Positions 18,960 to 28,454 of a DNA stretch of 64,000 nucleotides are shown piece by piece. The notes beneath the pieces were generated by a model. It searched no databases, was not told the DNA's origin, and was given only the letters and a program-made list of their open reading frames with translations. The stretch spans positions 124,001 to 188,000 of the forward strand of contig NZ_JAUSYS010000001.1 of the NCBI RefSeq assembly GCF_030817015.1. Direction: 5' to 3'. Each line of letters begins with the position of its first letter. Within the stretch, counting starts at the first letter, position 1. The translations under genes and the position numbers were made by a program. This stretch comes from Arthrobacter sp. V1I7. Lineage in GTDB: Bacteria; Actinomycetota; Actinomycetes; Actinomycetales; Micrococcaceae.

Positions 18960-20263
18960 GCGGTGCTCCGTGCTCGGTTGGTGGTGGAAAGAATTGTTTG
19001 GTTAGCCTGCGTCCAGGGGAGGGGGAGCACAGGGACCGGCCCGCCGGACTGGACTCCGCCAGGGGGAACGGCCATGACGCCGTCGGCCCAAGCCAGTCCA
19101 CGCATCATGCCGGGCCCTGTATGGGAGGCGGGAAAGGCCAGCCCCTCGATGAACCTGCAGGGAAGAAGACGCGTACGGCCAGGGTACGGATCAACGTCAG
19201 CGGCGGAGGTCACCTGTCCAACAGCGCTCAGGGGCCTGCCTCCGAGTGCCGCCAGCAGCGGGTCTGCGAGTGTGATGAGGGCCATCATTGCGGCCAAGGG
19301 ATTTCCAGGAAGTCCGACGACGAAGTGACCATCGGGGAGTTCGGCCAGGACAGCCGGGTGGCCGGGGCGCATAGCGATGCCGTCCAGCAGCAGGCGCCCA
19401 CCGAGGGCGGCCACGGCGGCGCGAAAATGATCTGTCCCTGAACAGCCAGTTCCGCCAGTGGTTACGATCACGTCCGGCATCTGCCCGGGGAACGCGTCTG
19501 AACCGCCAAGTGCCGCGAGCCATTCGGGGTAGGAATCCCCAATCCGCAGGGAGCCGGCGGGCGTGCCCCCCAGAAGGGAAATGACTGTGCCCAGCTGCGG
19601 ACCAAAGGTGTCTCTGACCTGTCCTGGTGCCGGAACGCCCTGGGTCACCACTTCGGAGCCGGTCAATACGATCGCCACCACTGGTTTCGCCTGGACCTGC
19701 AGTTCGTCGTGGCCAGCCACTGCAGCGAGGGCAAGGTGGGCGGGGTTCAGTATTGTGCCTGCCGGGATCAGCACTTCACCGGCGGCAGCTTCTTCGCCTG
19801 CAGGACGAAGGTGTTGGCCCGGCCCAGGTTCGCCTTCCTTTGCATGGTCATTGAGCCGCAGGAGAAGGCTGCCGTCAGCGTTTTGATGGATCTGGCCGCT
19901 TTCCTTGCGGAGTATCGACTGGGCGCCGGCAGGGACCAGTCCGCCGGTAGCTATGACGCTGGCACTCCCGGGGAACAGAAAGGGTTCGTGGTCGGTAAGG
20001 ATCCATGGACCACCGCCATTAATGGCCCAGCCGTCCATGGCAGAGGAGTCATAATGGGGGAGTTTTTGCAGGGCGGCGACGTCGCGGGTAAGCGTGCGAC
20101 CTACTGCCAATGGGAGCGGGACATCCACGGGCGCGAGCGGGACCGCGCAATCGAAAGCCAGCTGCCGGGCTTCGGGCCAGGTGGGGGAGGGATGCCCCGA
20201 AGGTCGCCATGCAAGGTGCAACTCCGAAGTGCTGTCGCTTGTGGCGGTCTCTTGGACGAGCAA
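18947..20263 (-). CDS. moeA: Molybdopterin molybdenumtransferase MoeA
   Basis: 438 residues. MoeA inserts molybdate into adenylated molybdopterin. Features are the N-terminal dimer domain with GRTLTRDVAALQKLPHYDSSAMDGWAI (D-x-S-A-M-D-G-W/Y signature), the MoCF_biosynth domain with VVAIVLTGSEVV, TTGGTGCSGTDHF and RPGHPAVLAEL, VVGLPGNPLAAMM, and the C-terminal domain IV. The frame stays on one strand from fdhA; the 112-nt gap to fdhA has no obvious terminator, so it is probably in the same transcript. Start taken at 20263 (MLVQETATS). Confidence 0.93.
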   Translation of the reverse strand: MLVQETATSDSTSELHLAWRPSGHPSPTWPEARQLAFDCAVPLAPVDVPLPLAVGRTLTRDVAALQKLPHYDSSAMDGWAINGGGPWILTDHEPFLFPGSASVIATGGLVPAGAQSILRKESGQIHQNADGSLLLRLNDHAKEGEPGPGQHLRPAGEEAAAGEVLIPAGTILNPAHLALAAVAGHDELQVQAKPVVAIVLTGSEVVTQGVPAPGQVRDTFGPQLGTVISLLGGTPAGSLRIGDSYPEWLAALGGSDAFPGQMPDVIVTTGGTGCSGTDHFRAAVAALGGRLLLDGIAMRPGHPAVLAELPDGHFVVGLPGNPLAAMMALITLADPLLAALGGRPLSAVGQVTSAADVDPYPGRTRLLPCRFIEGLAFPASHTGPGMMRGLAWADGVMAVPPGGVQSGGPVPVLPLPWTQANQTILSTTNRARSTAWPA

Positions 20264-20375
20264 CGGTGGCCCCTTTTCTAAAGGTAGTGATGCACTGAAA
20301 CGTGCAGGGCCGGGGAACGTAAGGATTGCACCACGTGGTGCCGTCCCGCAGTCCCCGGCCCCGTCAGCCGGTGTG

Positions 20376-21593
20376 TTACGCCTTGACGTATCCGTTCGGG
20401 TTCAGCACGAACTTTGTTGCCGAGCCGGCGTCGAATTCGGCGTAGCCGCGCGGTGCCTCCTCAAGCGGAATCGCTGTGGCATTCACTGCCTTGGCGATCT
20501 GGACCTTGTCATGCAGGATGGCCATCATCAGTTGGCGGTTGTACTTCATGACCGGGCACTGGCCGGTGGTGAAGGACAGGGACTTTGCCCAACCGGTGCC
20601 GAGGGACAGCGAGAGGGAGCCATGCTTGGCTGCATCGTCAATTCCACCCGGATCTCCGGTGACGTACAGGCCGGGGATACCCAGCGCACCACCTGCAGCG
20701 GTAATGTCCATGAGGGAGTTCAACACGGTTGCCGGGGCTTCGTGGGAGGCATCCTTCCCGTGGCCGCGGGCCTCGAAACCGACGGCATCCACGGCGCAGT
20801 CCACTTCTGGAACGCCCAGGATCTGGTCGATTTGGTCCTTGGGGTCTCCGTTGGACACGTTCACTGTTTCGCATCCGAACGACCGGGCCTGTGCCAGGCG
20901 GTCCTCGTTCATGTCCCCAATAATTACGACTGCCGCGCCGAGCAGTTGGGCGCCGACGGCGGCGGCCAAGCCGACCGGACCGGCGCCGGCGATGTAAACG
21001 GTGGATCCTACGCCCACGCCTGCGGTGACGGCTCCGTGAAATCCGGTGGGAAAAATATCTGAAAGCATGGTCAGGTCCATGATCTTTTCCAGAGCCTGAT
21101 CGCGGTCGGGAAACCTCAGCAGGTTCCAGTCAGCGTAGGGAACCAGCACGTATTCGGCTTGACCGCCCACCCAGCCACCCATGTCCACGTATCCGTAGGC
21201 GCTACCGGGCCGGTCTGGGTTGACGTTGAGACAGATCCCGGTCTTGCCTTCCTTGCAGTTCCGGCACCGGCCACAGGAGATGTTGAATGGCACGGAGACG
21301 ATGTCGCCGACCTTGATGAATTCCACATCGGGACCGACTTCTACCACCTCGCCGGTGATTTCGTGTCCCAGCACCAAGTTCGGGGGGGCCGTTGTTCGCC
21401 CGCGTACCATGTGCTGGTCCGAGCCACAGATGTTGGTAGTCACGGTGCGGAGAACCACACCGTGTGGCACCTTCCGGCCGACGTTGACTGGATTGACGCC
21501 GGGTCCATCTTTGAGTTCGAACGTCGGGTAGTCGGTATTGATGATCTCGACGACACCGGGTTCCTTGTAGGCGACTGCTCTGTTTCCTGACAT
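20376..21593 (-). CDS. fdhA: Glutathione-independent formaldehyde dehydrogenase
   Basis: 405-residue zinc-dependent medium-chain dehydrogenase of the Pseudomonas putida FdhA type, oxidising formaldehyde to formate with NAD+ without glutathione. Catalytic zinc ligands are C56 (ICGSDQH) and H77-E78 (GHEITGE). Structural zinc cysteines are C107, C110, C113 and C121 (CGRCRNCKEGKTGIC). The Rossmann motif is AGAGPVGLAAA. The ATG at 21593 is preferred because AAGGAG sits 8-13 nt upstream; the longer start at 21611 would contain that site inside the gene. It is the intact counterpart of the remnant at 7032-7488 and handles formaldehyde released by GbcAB. A long leader with a mini-ORF and hairpin precedes it. 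Confidence 0.94.
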   Translation of the reverse strand: MSGNRAVAYKEPGVVEIINTDYPTFELKDGPGVNPVNVGRKVPHGVVLRTVTTNICGSDQHMVRGRTTAPPNLVLGHEITGEVVEVGPDVEFIKVGDIVSVPFNISCGRCRNCKEGKTGICLNVNPDRPGSAYGYVDMGGWVGGQAEYVLVPYADWNLLRFPDRDQALEKIMDLTMLSDIFPTGFHGAVTAGVGVGSTVYIAGAGPVGLAAAVGAQLLGAAVVIIGDMNEDRLAQARSFGCETVNVSNGDPKDQIDQILGVPEVDCAVDAVGFEARGHGKDASHEAPATVLNSLMDITAAGGALGIPGLYVTGDPGGIDDAAKHGSLSLSLGTGWAKSLSFTTGQCPVMKYNRQLMMAILHDKVQIAKAVNATAIPLEEAPRGYAEFDAGSATKFVLNPNGYVKA

Positions 21594-21655
21594 GGGACAC
21601 TCCTTGGACAATTGCTGTGTTGTGAGGACTTCGATGCTGACCCGCCGCCCGAAAG

Positions 21656-21705
21656 CGATGCTTCGATGAGCTACCTCCCCAGGTTTTCAGGCCATCGAAG
21701 CATCG
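21656..21705 (-). other. 13-bp stem-loop in the fdhA leader
   Basis: CGATGCTTCGATG (21656-21668) is the exact inverted complement of 21693-21705, with a 24-nt loop. It sits between the mini-ORF and the fdhA ribosome site on the minus strand. No U-tract follows. It may be an attenuator, an mRNA-stabilising hairpin or a protein site; the sequence alone does not decide. Confidence 0.55.
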
Positions 21706-21753
21706 TTCACGGGAACGGGTCGGTCATCCGTGATGGAACCCTCCCGTTGGTGC

Positions 21754-21819
21754 CTAGCTCTGGGCCGCTGCCCCTGCGGATGCGACCGTGTGGTCATTTT
21801 CAACGATGATGTCAGACAT
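21754..21819 (-). CDS. 21-residue leader mini-ORF before fdhA
   Basis: ATG 21819 follows a near-perfect ribosome site (GGAGGAACC). It reads MSDIIVENDHTVASAGAAAQS and stops at TAG 21754-21756, 160 nt upstream of the fdhA start. The excellent site and its position between the operator cluster (21835-21888) and the hairpin (21656-21705) suggest a leader peptide. A truncated remnant of a lost gene is the alternative. It has no run of a single regulatory amino acid. Confidence 0.45.
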   Translation of the reverse strand: MSDIIVENDHTVASAGAAAQS

Positions 21820-21834
21820 GGTTCCTCCGAATGG

Positions 21835-21888
21835 ATACTGATATGTCCAATACTGATATGTCGAATCATCCGTCAAGATATATCAGTT
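21835..21888 (-). promoter_or_regulatory. Operator cluster of the C1 regulon (fdhA promoter)
   Basis: Three copies of an AT-rich motif: ATACTGATATGTC at 21835-21847 and again at 21850-21862 (15-bp spacing), and AAGATATATCAGTT at 21875-21888 in the opposite orientation. The same core, AACTGATATATCAA, recurs at 25841, 33573 and 34498. The GC-rich background makes these AT-rich cores conspicuous. Binding by one or both GntR/FCD regulators is inferred. Confidence 0.65.
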
Positions 21889-21927
21889 ACATCTTATTGC
21901 AGGACGGGGTGTGTGTCCAGAGATTTC

Positions 21928-22527
21928 TTAGCGTCCCTGTATCAGGCTGAGCGCCTCAGCCCGGGCCGCCGGCAGACGGAGCTCCCCGCGGACGGCTGAA
22001 GTGATGGTCTTGGCCCCGGGCTTGCGGACACCGCGCATCGACATGCAGAGGTGCTCGCACTCAACTACCACAATGGCCCCCAGGGGCCGCAGCGAACTGA
22101 CCAGCGCATCAACGACCTGGGTTGTCAACCGTTCCTGGACCTGGGGCCTGCGTGCAAAGACATCGACGAGCCGGGCCAGCTTGCTCAGTCCCGTGACGAT
22201 ACCCTCAGCCGATGGGATGTAGCCAACGTGGGCTACGCCGTGGAACGGCACCAGGTGGTGCTCGCAGGTGGAGTAGAAGGGGATGTCCTTGACGATGACC
22301 ATTTCTCCGTGCCCAAGGTCAAAGGTCTTATCCAGCACGGCCAGGGGGTCCTCATGAAGCCCGCCAAGTATCTCCGCAGCCGCCCGGGCTACCCGCGCGG
22401 GCGTATCCACGAGCCCTGGCCTGTCCGGGTCCTCTCCGATCGCAAGTAGATATTCGCGGACGGCCTGCTCAACCCGCGGCCCGTCCACACTCTTGGACGC
22501 TGTTGCCGTCGTCATGTCGGCGCTCAC
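21928..22527 (-). CDS. folE: GTP cyclohydrolase I FolE
   Basis: 199 residues from a GTG at 22527 that overlaps the formate dehydrogenase stop as GTGA; ATG 22515 is an alternative start. FolE converts GTP to dihydroneopterin triphosphate, the first step of folate synthesis. Zinc and catalytic motifs are [12 protein letters not shown] and [29 protein letters not shown] and [23 protein letters not shown] are also typical. A folE copy coupled to formate dehydrogenase and metF indicates extra tetrahydrofolate demand during methyl-group oxidation. Confidence 0.95.
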   Translation of the reverse strand: MSADMTTATASKSVDGPRVEQAVREYLLAIGEDPDRPGLVDTPARVARAAAEILGGLHEDPLAVLDKTFDLGHGEMVIVKDIPFYSTCEHHLVPFHGVAHVGYIPSAEGIVTGLSKLARLVDVFARRPQVQERLTTQVVDALVSSLRPLGAIVVVECEHLCMSMRGVRKPGAKTITSAVRGELRLPAARAEALSLIQGR

Positions 22528-24852
22528 GCTTCGGCCCGTTCCAGCCGCACGATGACGGACTTGGATGTCGGTGTACCGCTGGTGTCAGCTACCGAATCGA
22601 GCGGCACGAGCACGTTGGTCTCCGGGTAGTATGCTGCCGCACAGCCCTTCGGCGTCGAGTACGAAACGATCCGGAAGTTGTCGGCCCGCCGCTCTGTCCC
22701 GCGGAACTCGGAAATCAAATGAACCATGTCACCGTCCCTAAAGCCCAGCTCAGCGATGTCAGCCTCGTTGACAAGAACCACGCGACGCCCACCGTGGATA
22801 CCGCGGTATCGGTCATCCTTGCCATAGATGGTGGTGTTGTACTGGTCATGTGAGCGCAGGGTCTGAAGGACCAGCCGCCCCTCGGGTACTTTGATGAATT
22901 CCAGCTCATTGCCGGTAAAGTGGGCCTTGCCCGACGCGGTCTCGAACTGTCTGGCGTCCCGCGGAGGGTGGGGGAGGACAAAGCCGCCAGGGTGCCGGAT
23001 CCGGCTCCTCGAAATTTTCGAAGCCGTCGATGACCGCCTCGATGTGTTTCCGGACCAGGGAGTAGTCGTCTTTCATCGAGAGCCAGGCAGCTTTAGGCGT
23101 GTTGGGCAGTGGGAGGTTGTCACTGTCGGTGAAGAGCTTATGGGCGAGGTTGCACACTATGGCCACTTCTGAGTGGAGGTGCTCGCTGGCCGGCTTAATC
23201 CGTCCGCGGGACGCATGGACGGCGCTCATCGAGTCTTCCACCGTCACCCTCTGGTCCCCGGTGCGCTGCGCGTCCTTTTCGGTCCGACCCAGCGTCGGGA
23301 GGATCAGCGCGCGTCGGCCCGTGGACACGTGGGAATGGTTCAGCTTCGTGGAGATCTGTACCGTCAGGTCTGTGTTGGCCAATGCCCGCTCCGTGACCAC
23401 GGAATCCGGGGCCGCCCGGACGAAGTTTCCACCCATTCCGATGAAGACGCGGACTTTGCCGTCCCGCATGGCACGAATCGCTGCAACGGTGTCGTAGCCG
23501 TGCTTGCGAGGGGAAAGGAACTTGAACTCCTGGTCCAGCCTGTCGTGGAACGCCTCTGGCATCTTTTCGAAGATGCCCATGGTGCGGTCGCCCTGGACGT
23601 TCGAGTGGCCGCGGACGGGGCATACTCCTGCTCCGGGCTTACCGATGTTGCCTTGGAGAAGCAGCACGTTGACGACGTCCCGGAGCGTGGGAACTGAGTG
23701 TTTGTGCTGGGTTAGGCCCATGGCCCAGCAGACGATGGTGGCATTGGAGGCCAGCAGGCGTTCGCCCGTGGCCTTGATCTGCTCCAAGCTCAGGCCCGTG
23801 GCTTCGACTATTTCACTCCACTGGACCTTTTCGAGGTGCCGCAGGTATTCGTTGATGCCCACGGTGTGGTTATTGATGAATTCGTGGTCCAGGACCGTAG
23901 TCAGTCCCGGGGTCTGCCTCCCCTGCGCCTCCGCCTCGAGGAGGTATTTGCCAAGCCCCTGAAAGAGGGCCTGATCCCCGCCGGCCCGGATCTGCAGGAA
24001 GTCATCGGTCAGTTGCGTGCCCACGAGCGTTCCGGAGATCGTCTGTGGATTCTCGAACCGGAGGAGCCCGGCCTCGGGAAGTGGGTTGACGGAGATGATG
24101 ACGGCGCCGTTCTTCTTCGCTTTTTCCAGGGCGCTGAGCATGCGCGGGTGGTTAGTACCTGGATTCTGCCCGGCAACGAAGATCAGCGAGGCTGTCTCCA
24201 GGTCGACGAGGCTGACCGAGCCCTTGCCGATGCCGATGGTTTCGACGAGGGCTGAACCCGTGGACTCGTGGCACATGTTGGAGCAATCGGGGAGATTATT
24301 CGTGCCCAGTCCCCGCACGAGGAGCTGGTAGAGGAAAGCGGCTTCATTCGAGGTCCGCCCGGAAGTGTAAAAAACTGCCTGGCCGGGATGGTCCATTTCT
24401 TTCATCTCCTGGGCAATCAGCTCATAGGCTGCGTCCCATTCGATGGGTGTGTAGTGCGTGGCTCCCTCGGCCAAAAGCATCGGGTGGGTCAGCCGGCCCT
24501 GCTGACCCAGCCAGTAGTCGTCCCGCGTTTTCAGGTCCTCGATGGAGTGTTTGGCGAAGAACTCGGGGGTGACGCGGCGGCGGGTGCCCTCCTCGGCCAC
24601 TGCCTTCGCGCCATTTTCGCAGAACTCGGCTGCGTTGCGCTTTTCGTGTTCGGGCCACGCACAGCCCATGCAGTCGAACCCGTCGACCTGGTTGACTGCC
24701 AGCAGCGTTTGGACACTGCGCAGCGGACCCATCTGCTGTAGGGAGATCTTCAACGAGTTCACGACGGCGGGGATGCCGACGGCCTTGGACTTGGGTTTGG
24801 TGACAGTCAGCTTTGACTCGTCGATATTCTGTTTGGGGGCTTTTGAAGCCAT
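22524..24852 (-). pseudogene. Molybdopterin formate dehydrogenase alpha subunit (FdhF/YdeP type), one frameshift
   Basis: The frame from ATG 24852 encodes ~610 residues of good sequence: GFDCMGCAWPEHEKR, VFYTSGRTSNEAAFLYQLLVRGLGTNNLPDCSNMCHEST, VRGHSNVQGDRTMGI, ISTKLNHSHVSTGRRALILPTLGRTE. Near 23001-23004 one extra C shifts the frame. Reading on in the next frame gives RIRHPGGFVLPHPPRD, FETASGKAHF, and then the C-terminal molydopterin dinucleotide-binding domain VVLVNEADIAELGFRDGDMVHL to TGA 22524-22526. Joined length is ~775 residues, normal for this family. The candidate Mo ligand is the Cys of NMCHEST; no in-frame selenocysteine TGA is seen. It would oxidise formate from PurU and FdhA to CO2. 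Because its accessory genes are intact nearby, a sequencing error is as likely as true loss. Confidence 0.87.
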
Positions 24853-24864
24853 GTGATCGTTCCT

Positions 24865-25739
24865 TCAGATCTGGGCAGGAAACAGGGAGCTGGCGGGGTT
24901 GCTTGGTGGCAATGCGGTGGCCTCCCGCAGCCTCGGGAGGCTGTCCAGGAGGCCGGGCAAGCGGCCTAGGTCGTTGAAGGTGTAGACGTGGAAACCGGCA
25001 AAGAGCGGATCACCTGCCAGCTCTTGGTGAACTTCGCGGATCAGTCGGCCACTGTCGTAGTTCATGAAGTCGCCTCGCCGCCAGAGGGCGCCTGCCATGC
25101 CTGAACTGCGGGCCAGCTTGAGCGAACGGCCGACGCCGAGGCGTGCTCCCATGGACACAAGCTTATTAACTGACACCGGACCGGGCACCCCAACCCACAC
25201 CGGGAGCTCAACGCCGTTTCTGCGGATCGTCCGGAGGTAGTTGCTGATCGCCTCGGCAGAAAAGCACATCTGGGTGATCAGTGATGACGCCATTGCGCCT
25301 TGATCTCGAGGCTGCTCACGAGTTTGTCCTGGCCCAGGTGGGGGTGGCCTTCAGGGTAGCCGGCAATGCCTGCGGAAAAGGCAGGTGAATACGCTTTGAC
25401 AGCCTCCAAGAGCTGTCCGCTCCAGGAGTAGGGACCCGCGGGGGTGCGGCGGTCACCGGCAACGACAAACAGCTCGGAGACTCCCGCCCCCTGCAACTCC
25501 AGCAGCAGGGCATGCAGGTGGGCCTTGCTGGTGATGCTGCGGGCGGCCAAATGGGGAACCGCGTGGTACCCCAGGCGCGCCAGGCGCGTGGATGTTTCTA
25601 CGGTGCGTTCAGGACCGTGGTGCGGAAGGCACGTCACGCTCACGGAGCCCGGAGTGTCAAACACCAGGGGGAGCTGGGTGAGCAGATCGGCTGAGGGAAC
25701 AACTTCCAGCCGCACCCTTGCAACAGCTTTATTGCTCAT
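24865..25739 (-). pseudogene. metF: Methylenetetrahydrofolate reductase (MetF-like), one frameshift
   Basis: The N-terminal part from ATG 25739 (SNKAVARVRLEVVP, SVTCLPHHGPERTVE, VSELFVVAGDRRTPAGPYS) runs to IKAQ near 25295. The rest (ASSLITQMCFSAEAISNYL to AGFHVYTFNDLGRLPGLLDSL) lies in the next frame. One A missing in the CAATGG junction explains the break. Restored length ~291 residues, as expected for FAD-dependent MetF, which interconverts methylene-THF and methyl-THF. It is the first gene of metF-fdhF-folE, divergent from gntR1. Members in such clusters are sometimes degenerate MetF-like proteins, so the exact reaction is not certain. Confidence 0.75.
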
Positions 25740-25818
25740 TGCTCTCCATTCGTGGCGTACGCGTTGCAGATCCGGTACCGTCCGGAGCCCTCACCCCTTT
25801 CGGAAGAAACTGGAGCCC

Positions 25819-25854
25819 TTGACATTTTTATGCTTACATATTGATATATCAGTT
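25819..25854 (+). promoter_or_regulatory. Promoter and operator upstream of gntR1
   Basis: TTGACA at 25819-25824, a 17-nt spacer, then TGATAT at 25842-25847 as a -10 box. The motif TTGATATATCAGTT (25841-25854) covers the -10 region, so a repressor bound here would block the promoter. It also lies ~100 bp upstream of the divergent metF-fdhF-folE operon. Confidence 0.65.
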
Positions 25855-25921
25855 ATAGGAATACTATGTACTGGGAGCCGGGGCGTCAAGGCTCGGACGC
25901 ATATCGGGAGGAGACTTGAAC

Positions 25922-26617
25922 ATGGCAAACGCTGGCGGATTACCAGTGGAGGCGGGGGGTTCCTTGGTGCCGCTGAGGCAGGACGACGAATCCTTTGCCG
26001 ACTTCGCCTATAGGATCTTGTGCGATGAATTGATCGTTCTGGACATCAAGCCGGGTGAGCCCCTCAACGATGAAGTAATCTCCAGGCGTCTCGGTGTCGG
26101 CCGGACGCCGATCCGCGAAGCTATGAAGCGGCTTGAGAGCGACCATTTGGTGGTGGCCTATCCGCGCCGCGGAACGTTCGCCGCGGGCGTGGACATTAAA
26201 GATCTGGCTGAAATCTCCGAGATTCGCCACCTTCTGGAGCCTGCGGCAGCCGCGCGGGCTGCGCGGATTGCGTCGCCGCAGCTTCGGCAGGAGCTTAGGG
26301 ACTTTGCACGGGAAGTAGGGCAGCTGCTGCCAGGGATGCAGTCGCAGCAGGACCTCATGCGCCTGGACATGCGGGTACACCGGACGATCTATCGCGCCAC
26401 AGGAAGCCGGCACCTTCAAGATGTCCTGATTCGTTACGACAATCTGGCAACACGGATTTGGAGCCTGGTGCTGGAAAAGCTTCCGCCGGTGTCCGAGCAT
26501 ATTGCCCAGCATATTGAGCTTCTCGAATGCATCGCGGCCGGGGACTCCGAAGCTGCTGCGCGGTTGACCACCCAGCACGTCACCGATTTCGAGAAGCTCA
26601 TCAGGGCTGTGCTGTAG
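25922..26617 (+). CDS. GntR/FCD-family regulator 1
   Basis: 231 residues. The ATG at 25922 is preferred over the TTG at 25916 because GGAGGAG ends 8 nt before it. The N-terminal GntR winged helix contains GEPLNDEVISRRLGVGRTPIREAMKRLESDHLV; the C-terminal FCD ligand domain has the metal-type His/Asp pattern (EISEIRHLLEPAAAARAAR, RLDMRVHRTIY). It is clearly paralogous to the regulator at 33663: both share a DVLIRYDNLATRIW segment. It is divergent from metF-fdhF-folE with the shared motif between. The ligand may be a C1 or amine intermediate of the pathway. Confidence 0.87.
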   Translation: MANAGGLPVEAGGSLVPLRQDDESFADFAYRILCDELIVLDIKPGEPLNDEVISRRLGVGRTPIREAMKRLESDHLVVAYPRRGTFAAGVDIKDLAEISEIRHLLEPAAAARAARIASPQLRQELRDFAREVGQLLPGMQSQQDLMRLDMRVHRTIYRATGSRHLQDVLIRYDNLATRIWSLVLEKLPPVSEHIAQHIELLECIAAGDSEAAARLTTQHVTDFEKLIRAVL

Positions 26618-26645
26618 ACCAGGCCAGGACCCGCTCAGCATGAGC

Positions 26646-28454
26646 TCATACGGGAAAAGCGGCGCCTAGGACTCCAAGGATGGCAGTGGCCTTGGTGCGA
26701 ATCTCTGCCAGCTCATCGTCGGGGTCGGAGTCGGCTGTGATGGCCCCGCCGATACCCACGGACAGCCGCTGCCCGTCCGCGGGTGAATTCTGGAAGACGG
26801 CGCTGCGAATGGTGACCGACAGGTCCGCGGCGCCGTTGGGGGAAAAATAGCCAACCACACCCGAATAGGGCCCGCGCGGTTGAGATTCCAATTCGTCGAG
26901 GATGTCCATGCTGCTGATCTTGGGAGCCCCGGTCATCGACCCGGGAGGATAGGCAGCCGCGACCACTGCCGTCCTTGACCGGTCCCCGGCAATTGTGGCT
27001 TCGATGGTGCTTACCAGCTGGTGCACCGTTGTGTAAGTCTCAACGTCGCAGAGCCGTGTCACGGAAACTGTTCCCGGTTCGGCATGGCGGGAGAGGTCGT
27101 TTCGCATCAAATCCACGATCATGATGTTCTCCGCCCTGTCCTTTGTCGAGGTCGTGAGGTCATGCTTCAGCTGCCTGTCCGCCAGTGGTGACGTGTCCCG
27201 TCGTCGGGTTCCCTTGATAGGTTCGGCGCGGACGTGACCGCCGGCGGTGATACTGAGGAACCGCTCCGGCGAGGAGCTCGCGATTGCCACCGCTCCTAGC
27301 TGGACGAAGCTTGCGAACGGCGCGGGGCTGGCCCGGCGGAGTCTGCCGTAAAAGTCCCACGGATCCAGGCTCTCGTGGAAATTACTGAAAATTTGGGTCG
27401 TGAGGCACACCTCGTAGGAGTTTCCCTGCACGATTTCGTTTTGGGATGCAGCGATTTTTTGAAGGTAGGACTCGGCGGTGTCCGCTGCGCTGAACTGTAC
27501 GGCCGGCAACCGGCTGCTGAGGCTCCGGGGCGCGGAAGTCAGGCGCCGGATGCGTCGCGCGGCGTTCCGGCACCATTGTCGGCCTTCCGCGCTGGCTTCC
27601 GCCAGAAGGTATACGCACCGCGCCTCATGGTCAAACACCACAGCCCGGCTGCAGCGGATCAACGAGGCATCCGGCAGTGGTGATTCCACCGCGTTGCCGC
27701 CACACTCGCGCTTGAGCTCGTAGCCCAGGTAGCCCAGCCAGCCGAGGGCGAACCCCAGCCCGGGGGGAAGAGCCGGATCCGGTGCCTGGTTGCTGGACCA
27801 ATTCCTTTCCAGCCAACTGAAGAAGGGACCTGGAATTCGGGCAACCACCAGCTTTGACTCCACGGTAGTCACGCCGTTCGCATGCTGTGCCCTCATTCCG
27901 CGGCTGCCCGAATCGTCAGCCATGATGCTGTAGCGGTTGCGTCCCGCCACGGCGTCCGTGATCGCGTTCGAGCTGTCCAGCCAGACGCGGTGGCTGGAGA
28001 GTCCGTAGAATTCGTGGAAGGCCGCTTCCGGATCCGGATAGGCCGCAAGCGAAACACAGTGGAGGGACGGGGAAGCGGACAGTTGCCCGAAACCGCGAAC
28101 TGCGGCGAGGGCGGGAAGCTGCGCCAGGGCCTCGGCAGCGTGCAGCGGCGCCTCCGGGTGCGAAGGGTCCAAGACTGTGATCTCCGCCGGCGCCCCGAAC
28201 GGGGAGTCCTGCGGCCCGGGGATAATCCGGAGCATGCAGTGCCCGGCGTTGCCTCGGCAGGTCACGAAAACAACATCGGGGCATTCGCCGGGCGCGTGCA
28301 GCACATCCCGGTCGGTTTGAGTCCGCGCCGTGCAGAAGGAATTCAACACCTGCACGAGCGCGGACACAAAGGCTCGCCCTTCAAGCGATTCCACGCCTTC
28401 GGTGGATACGAGAACGGGTTCCACGGGGTAACAGTTGTGCCCGGGGTGGATCAT
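26646..28454 (-). CDS. pabB: Aminodeoxychorismate synthase component I (PabB-like)
   Basis: 602 residues. The C-terminal ~330 residues form a full chorismate-binding domain: GNSYEVCLTTQIFS, AEPIKGTRRRD, RAENIMIVDLMRNDLSR, YPPGSMTGAPK and GVVGYFSPNGAADLSVTIR. PabB makes 4-amino-4-deoxychorismate for p-aminobenzoate and folate. The first ~130 residues do not show a glutamine amidotransferase triad and match nothing I know; many actinobacterial homologues are PabA-PabB fusions, so this may be a degenerate remnant of that domain. It overlaps folD by 4 nt at the end of purU-dmg-fchA-folD-pabB. Role: extra folate for C1 transfer. Anthranilate synthase is less likely in this context. Confidence 0.85.
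   Translation of the reverse strand: MIHPGHNCYPVEPVLVSTEGVESLEGRAFVSALVQVLNSFCTARTQTDRDVLHAPGECPDVVFVTCRGNAGHCMLRIIPGPQDSPFGAPAEITVLDPSHPEAPLHAAEALAQLPALAAVRGFGQLSASPSLHCVSLAAYPDPEAAFHEFYGLSSHRVWLDSSNAITDAVAGRNRYSIMADDSGSRGMRAQHANGVTTVESKLVVARIPGPFFSWLERNWSSNQAPDPALPPGLGFALGWLGYLGYELKRECGGNAVESPLPDASLIRCSRAVVFDHEARCVYLLAEASAEGRQWCRNAARRIRRLTSAPRSLSSRLPAVQFSAADTAESYLQKIAASQNEIVQGNSYEVCLTTQIFSNFHESLDPWDFYGRLRRASPAPFASFVQLGAVAIASSSPERFLSITAGGHVRAEPIKGTRRRDTSPLADRQLKHDLTTSTKDRAENIMIVDLMRNDLSRHAEPGTVSVTRLCDVETYTTVHQLVSTIEATIAGDRSRTAVVAAAYPPGSMTGAPKISSMDILDELESQPRGPYSGVVGYFSPNGAADLSVTIRSAVFQNSPADGQRLSVGIGGAITADSDPDDELAEIRTKATAILGVLGAAFPV

Noticed and set aside
22524..24852. Selenocysteine (TGA) in the formate dehydrogenase
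   Set aside because: The frame passes the active-site region without TGA; the break near 23003 is a frameshift, not a recoded stop, and no SECIS-like hairpin was noticed.
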